From: Limnochordaceae bacterium
Lineage (GTDB): Bacteria; Bacillota; Limnochordia; Limnochordales; Geochordaceae
Length of the DNA stretch: 64,000 nt
Reading direction: 5' to 3'
Assembly (NCBI GenBank): GCA_014896295.1
Contig: JADBKR010000006.1
Span: 124,001 to 188,000, forward strand
A program made the position numbers and the translations under genes. Under the pieces are notes generated by a model, which ran no database searches, was not told the origin of the DNA, and was given only the letters and a program-made list of their open reading frames with translations. Shown here piece after piece: positions 61,267 to 64,000 of this stretch. Position 1 is the first letter of the stretch. Every line of letters starts with the position of its first letter.

Positions 61267-63170
61267 GTGAGCGTGGACGACCTCGTCTTTGACCACCGGG
61301 CCGAGTGGCCCATGGTGGCTTTCGCAGACGACGGCGGGAAGCGCCTGCGCGTCGTGGCCCGCATCTCCCGGGGCGGTGCTCGGGATGGTGGGCGTGTGGT
61401 TCGCGGAGCGCTACCGCGGGGAGCCGCACGTGCCTGCGGGCGAGCAGGCGGGGGAGGCGCAGGTGCTGTGCCGGCTCGCCGGGCGGGATCGGCAGTGGGA
61501 CTACTGGGAGGCGGAGCTCTCCGTGCCGACGGGGCGCTACAAGTACCTCTTCTGGATCGTCCCCACCGGGCAAACCGGCCGCGCCGGGCTCGTGTGGGCG
61601 GGCGACCATAGCGACCTCGGCGCTTGCCCGGAGGAGCTCTGGCCGTTCGAGGTGCCCCACCGCCTGGCCGTCGAAGCCCCGTCGGTGCCGGAATGGGCGC
61701 GGGGCGCGTTTTTCTACCAAATCTTCGTCGACCGTTTCCACAACGGCGATCCGGGCAACGACCCGCCCGGCACCCTCCCGTGGCCGGCACCGGGGGACGC
61801 CCACCGCGCGGCGGTGCCCCGGGGACTGCACCACTTCTACGGGGGCGACCTCGCTGGGGTGGCGGAGAAGCTGCCTTACCTGGCGTCGCTGGGCGTCGAC
61901 GCGGTCTACCTCACACCCATCTTTCGCTCGCCGTCCAACCACAAGTACGACACGGAAGACTACCTGGCGGTCGATCCGGCTTTCGGCGACGCCGGAACGT
62001 TGCGGGAGATGGTGGACCGGGCCCACCGGCTCGGGATCCGGGTGGTGCTCGACCTCGTCTTCAACCACTCGGGCGACCGGTTCTTCGCCTTTCGCGACGT
62101 GGTCGAGAAGGGCGAGGCCTCGCCGTACCGGGAGTGGTTTTTCGTGAGGCGCTACCCCGTGACCGCTTCGCCGCCGTCGTACGAGACCTTCGCCACAGAC
62201 GTCGCCAGCATGCCCAAGCTCAACACGGCCCACCCGGAGGTACGCCGTTACCTGGTCGACGTCGCCCTGCACTGGATGCGCCACGCCGGGGTCGACGGCT
62301 TCCGGCTCGACGTGGCCAACGAGGTGTCGCCCCTCCTGTGGCGCGACCTGCGAGCCGCAGCACGGGCAGAGCGGCCTGACGTCTTGCTCATCGGGGAGAT
62401 CTTCCACCAGGCCACGCCGTGGCTCCGGGGCGACCAGTGGGACAGCGCGATGAACTACCCGTGGCGCCGGGCCGTCGTCGAATTCTTCGCCACGGGCCGG
62501 ACGGCGCCGTCGCGACTCTGGGAACGCCTCGAGACCCTGCGCTTCGGCACGGCGCCGCCCGTCACCGAGGCCATGGTCAACCTCCTCGGAAGCCACGACA
62601 CGCCGCGCTTTTTGCGCCTGGCGGGGGGCGAAACGTGGCGCCTGGAGCTTGCGACGCTCTTTCAGTTCGCCTATCCCGGCGTGGCCCAGGTCTATTACGG
62701 CGACGAGGTGGCCATGGACGGAGGAGACGACCCGGACTGCCGGCGGCCCATGGAGTGGTCGCCGGGGCCCGAAGGTCTCAGGGTGCTGGAGCTGGTGCGG
62801 GCCCTGGGGCAGTGGAGGCGGACGTACCCGTGCCTCAAGACCGGCGGAGTGCGGCTGGCCCTGCTGGACGACGTGGCCTCAGGTCCTGGCGTTCTGGCGG
62901 GATGCGCCGGCGCCCGGCGCGGATCGGCGGCAGGTCGGGGCGGCGCCCCCTGAGGCGGTCCGGGCTTCCTGCCTGGTCGTGATCAACCGGGGGCGCTTCT
63001 CCTATGAGATGCCCGCCGGATCCGTCCTGCCGCCTGGCCACCGGGTCGCGGCGAGCCTGACCGCCGGCGCTGCCGCTGCGCCCTCGGCATCCGGCCTTGC
63101 CGCGGCCGGGGGCGAGAGGCTCCTCGTCGGCCCCCGCAGCGGGCTGCTCCTGGCGATCCTACCCGGCTGA
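61267..63170 (+). CDS. Cytoplasmic GH13 alpha-glucan hydrolase (neopullulanase/cyclomaltodextrinase-like), two frame breaks
   Basis: The N-terminus is a beta-sandwich-like region with a frame change at CCC 61367-61369. The catalytic barrel holds VDRFHNGDPGND, LVFNHSGDRF, GFRLDVANEV (nucleophile Asp), LLIGEIFHQAT (acid/base Glu) and LLGSHDTPRFLRL (third Asp). Near 62880 a second extra base moves the C-terminal beta domain (FWRDAPAPGADRR to GPRSGLLLAILPG) into another frame. The intact protein would be ~633 residues, typical of GH13_20. No signal peptide, so it acts on imported maltodextrins or cyclodextrins. Confidence 0.85.
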
Positions 63171-63196
63171 CCCGCTCACCATGAGAGGCTTATACT
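63167..63196 (+). promoter_or_regulatory. Weak promoter before yggS
   Basis: TATACT (63191-63196, five of six) has only a poor -35, CTGACC (63167-63172), 18 bases upstream. It lies 88 bases before the yggS start and overlaps the end of the GH13 gene. Confidence 0.3.
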
Positions 63197-63284
63197 GAGG
63201 CAGGGCTGCGACGGTGCCGCCCGCCGCACGAGCGGCCGGCGGCCGAGGCCAGGCCCGTCCCACGAAGGGAGCCGCTTGTGCACG

Positions 63285-64000
63285 ATGGCCGATCCGCTGC
63301 AAGATACCTCCGTGGCGCACCGCCTGGCGGCCGTCCGCGCAAGTATCGAGACTGCCGCCCGAAGAGCCGGGCGAGACCCTGCTGCCGTCCGGCTGGTCGC
63401 CGTCACCAAGGGCGTGCAGGTGGCCCGCATCCGGGAGGCCGTCGCGGCGGGACAGCGCATCTTCGGAGAAAACCGGGTGCAGGAGCTGGTGCCGAAGACG
63501 CAGGAACTGGCGGGGGAGGCAGTCGTCAGCTGGCACATGATCGGCCACCTGCAGCGCAACAAGGTACGCCACGTGGTGCCGGTGATTGCGATGCTCCATT
63601 CCCTCGACCGCCTGGAGCTCGCCACCGAGCTCGACCGGCAGCTGCAGCGCATCGGGCGGCGGCTTGCGGTGCTCGTCGAGGTCAACACCTCCGGCGAGCC
63701 GACGAAGTACGGCGTGGCCCCGGAAGAGGCGGCGGAGCTCGTCCGGGAGGCGGCGAAGCTGCCGTCCCTGGAGGTCAGCGGGCTGATGACCATCGGCCCC
63801 CACACTACCGACCAGGAGGCGGTACGGCGGGCCTTTCGCCTCTTGAGGCAGCTGCGGGACCGCATCCGTGAGGAAGGGGCGGCCGGGCCGTCTTTCGGGG
63901 AACTTTCCATGGGCATGTCCTCCGACTTCCCCATCGCCGTGGAAGAAGGCGCCACGCTGGTGCGCGTCGGTACCGCCATTTTCGGGCCGAGGGTTCCTTG
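63285..64000 (+). CDS. yggS: YggS/PROSC-type pyridoxal phosphate homeostasis protein, 3'-partial
   Basis: The protein reads RLVAVTKGVQVARIREAVAA (PLP lysine in AVTK), IFGENRVQELVPKTQEL, WHMIGHLQRNKVRHV, LVEVNTSGEPTKYGVAPEE, SGLMTIGPHTTDQEAVRRAF and SMGMSSDFPIAVEEGATLVR, the standard order of the YggS family. It binds PLP and balances its pools. ATG 63285 is chosen; the window ends at VGTAIFGPRVP, close to the natural C-terminus, so it is nearly complete. In Bacillota it often precedes the sepF/yggT cell-division genes. Confidence 0.9.
   Translation, partial: MADPLQDTSVAHRLAAVRASIETAARRAGRDPAAVRLVAVTKGVQVARIREAVAAGQRIFGENRVQELVPKTQELAGEAVVSWHMIGHLQRNKVRHVVPVIAMLHSLDRLELATELDRQLQRIGRRLAVLVEVNTSGEPTKYGVAPEEAAELVREAAKLPSLEVSGLMTIGPHTTDQEAVRRAFRLLRQLRDRIREEGAAGPSFGELSMGMSSDFPIAVEEGATLVRVGTAIFGPRVP

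Noticed and set aside
1-64000. CRISPR arrays, rRNA or tRNA genes, integrases and attachment sites
   Set aside because: No regularly spaced repeats, rRNA-like stretches, cloverleafs or recombinase genes were seen by eye on either strand.

Overview
The window is GC-rich bacterial DNA with Shine-Dalgarno-led genes, many GTG/TTG starts and frequent ATGA overlaps. Flagellin, FliD and FliS, Sec-exported binding proteins without a lipobox cysteine, and several LacI-type regulators fit a motile, heterotrophic, Bacillota-like bacterium. A Limnochordia-like lineage is my best guess, but it is inference. I found no rRNA, tRNA or CRISPR array.

Layout. 0.3-3.4 kb (minus): a HEPN-like protein translationally coupled to a ParA/P-loop double ATPase, a candidate conflict module. 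3.4-4.2 kb: gene relics. 4.3-14.7 kb: a methyltransferase-glycosyltransferase fusion, a decayed sugar permease, then flagellin behind a sigma-D-like promoter, a glycosyltransferase-TPR protein, fliD, a FliT-like protein, fliS and unassigned ORFs. 14.8-24.4 kb: a DinB-fold protein, an exported SAM hydroxide adenosyltransferase-like protein, a molybdopterin oxidoreductase, GNAT, two glycosyltransferases (one fused to a PHP domain) and an exported coiled-coil protein. 24.4-27.0 kb: a 5'-truncated purine permease and a 3'-truncated DNA methylase separated by about 0.87 kb of AT-rich foreign-looking DNA. 27.3-32 kb: a LacI/ribose-type ABC operon. 32.2-34.3 kb: glycerophosphodiesterase and a sugar-type major facilitator.

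34.4-41.1 kb is the most interesting part. From a clear promoter come a Tat-exported Rieske protein, a PQQ alcohol dehydrogenase with the Asp-Tyr-Asp signature of lanthanide enzymes, a MoxJ-like binding protein, an ABC-2 ATPase and permease, and a second binding protein. No cytochrome c is encoded, so the Rieske protein is the obvious candidate electron acceptor. A cre/LacI-like site lies just upstream of the dehydrogenase, and a similar core precedes the first maltose-type transporter.

41.2-64 kb: a TRAP transporter with an SDR dehydrogenase, mobA, alpha-glucan phosphorylase, DUF1848 and thioredoxin-fold proteins, then a large alpha-glucan locus. It holds two MalEFG-type ABC transporters, a secreted GH57 enzyme, a LacI regulator and a GH13 enzyme, followed by a yggS-type gene cut by the window end. 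Together these suggest extracellular glucan hydrolysis, uptake of oligosaccharides and cytoplasmic phosphorolysis or hydrolysis.

A caution for every reader: ten otherwise normal reading-frame breaks occur in six recognisable gene families plus one coiled-coil gene, and every one has the same sense (one extra base). This looks like either a systematic sequence error or an unusual biological pattern.
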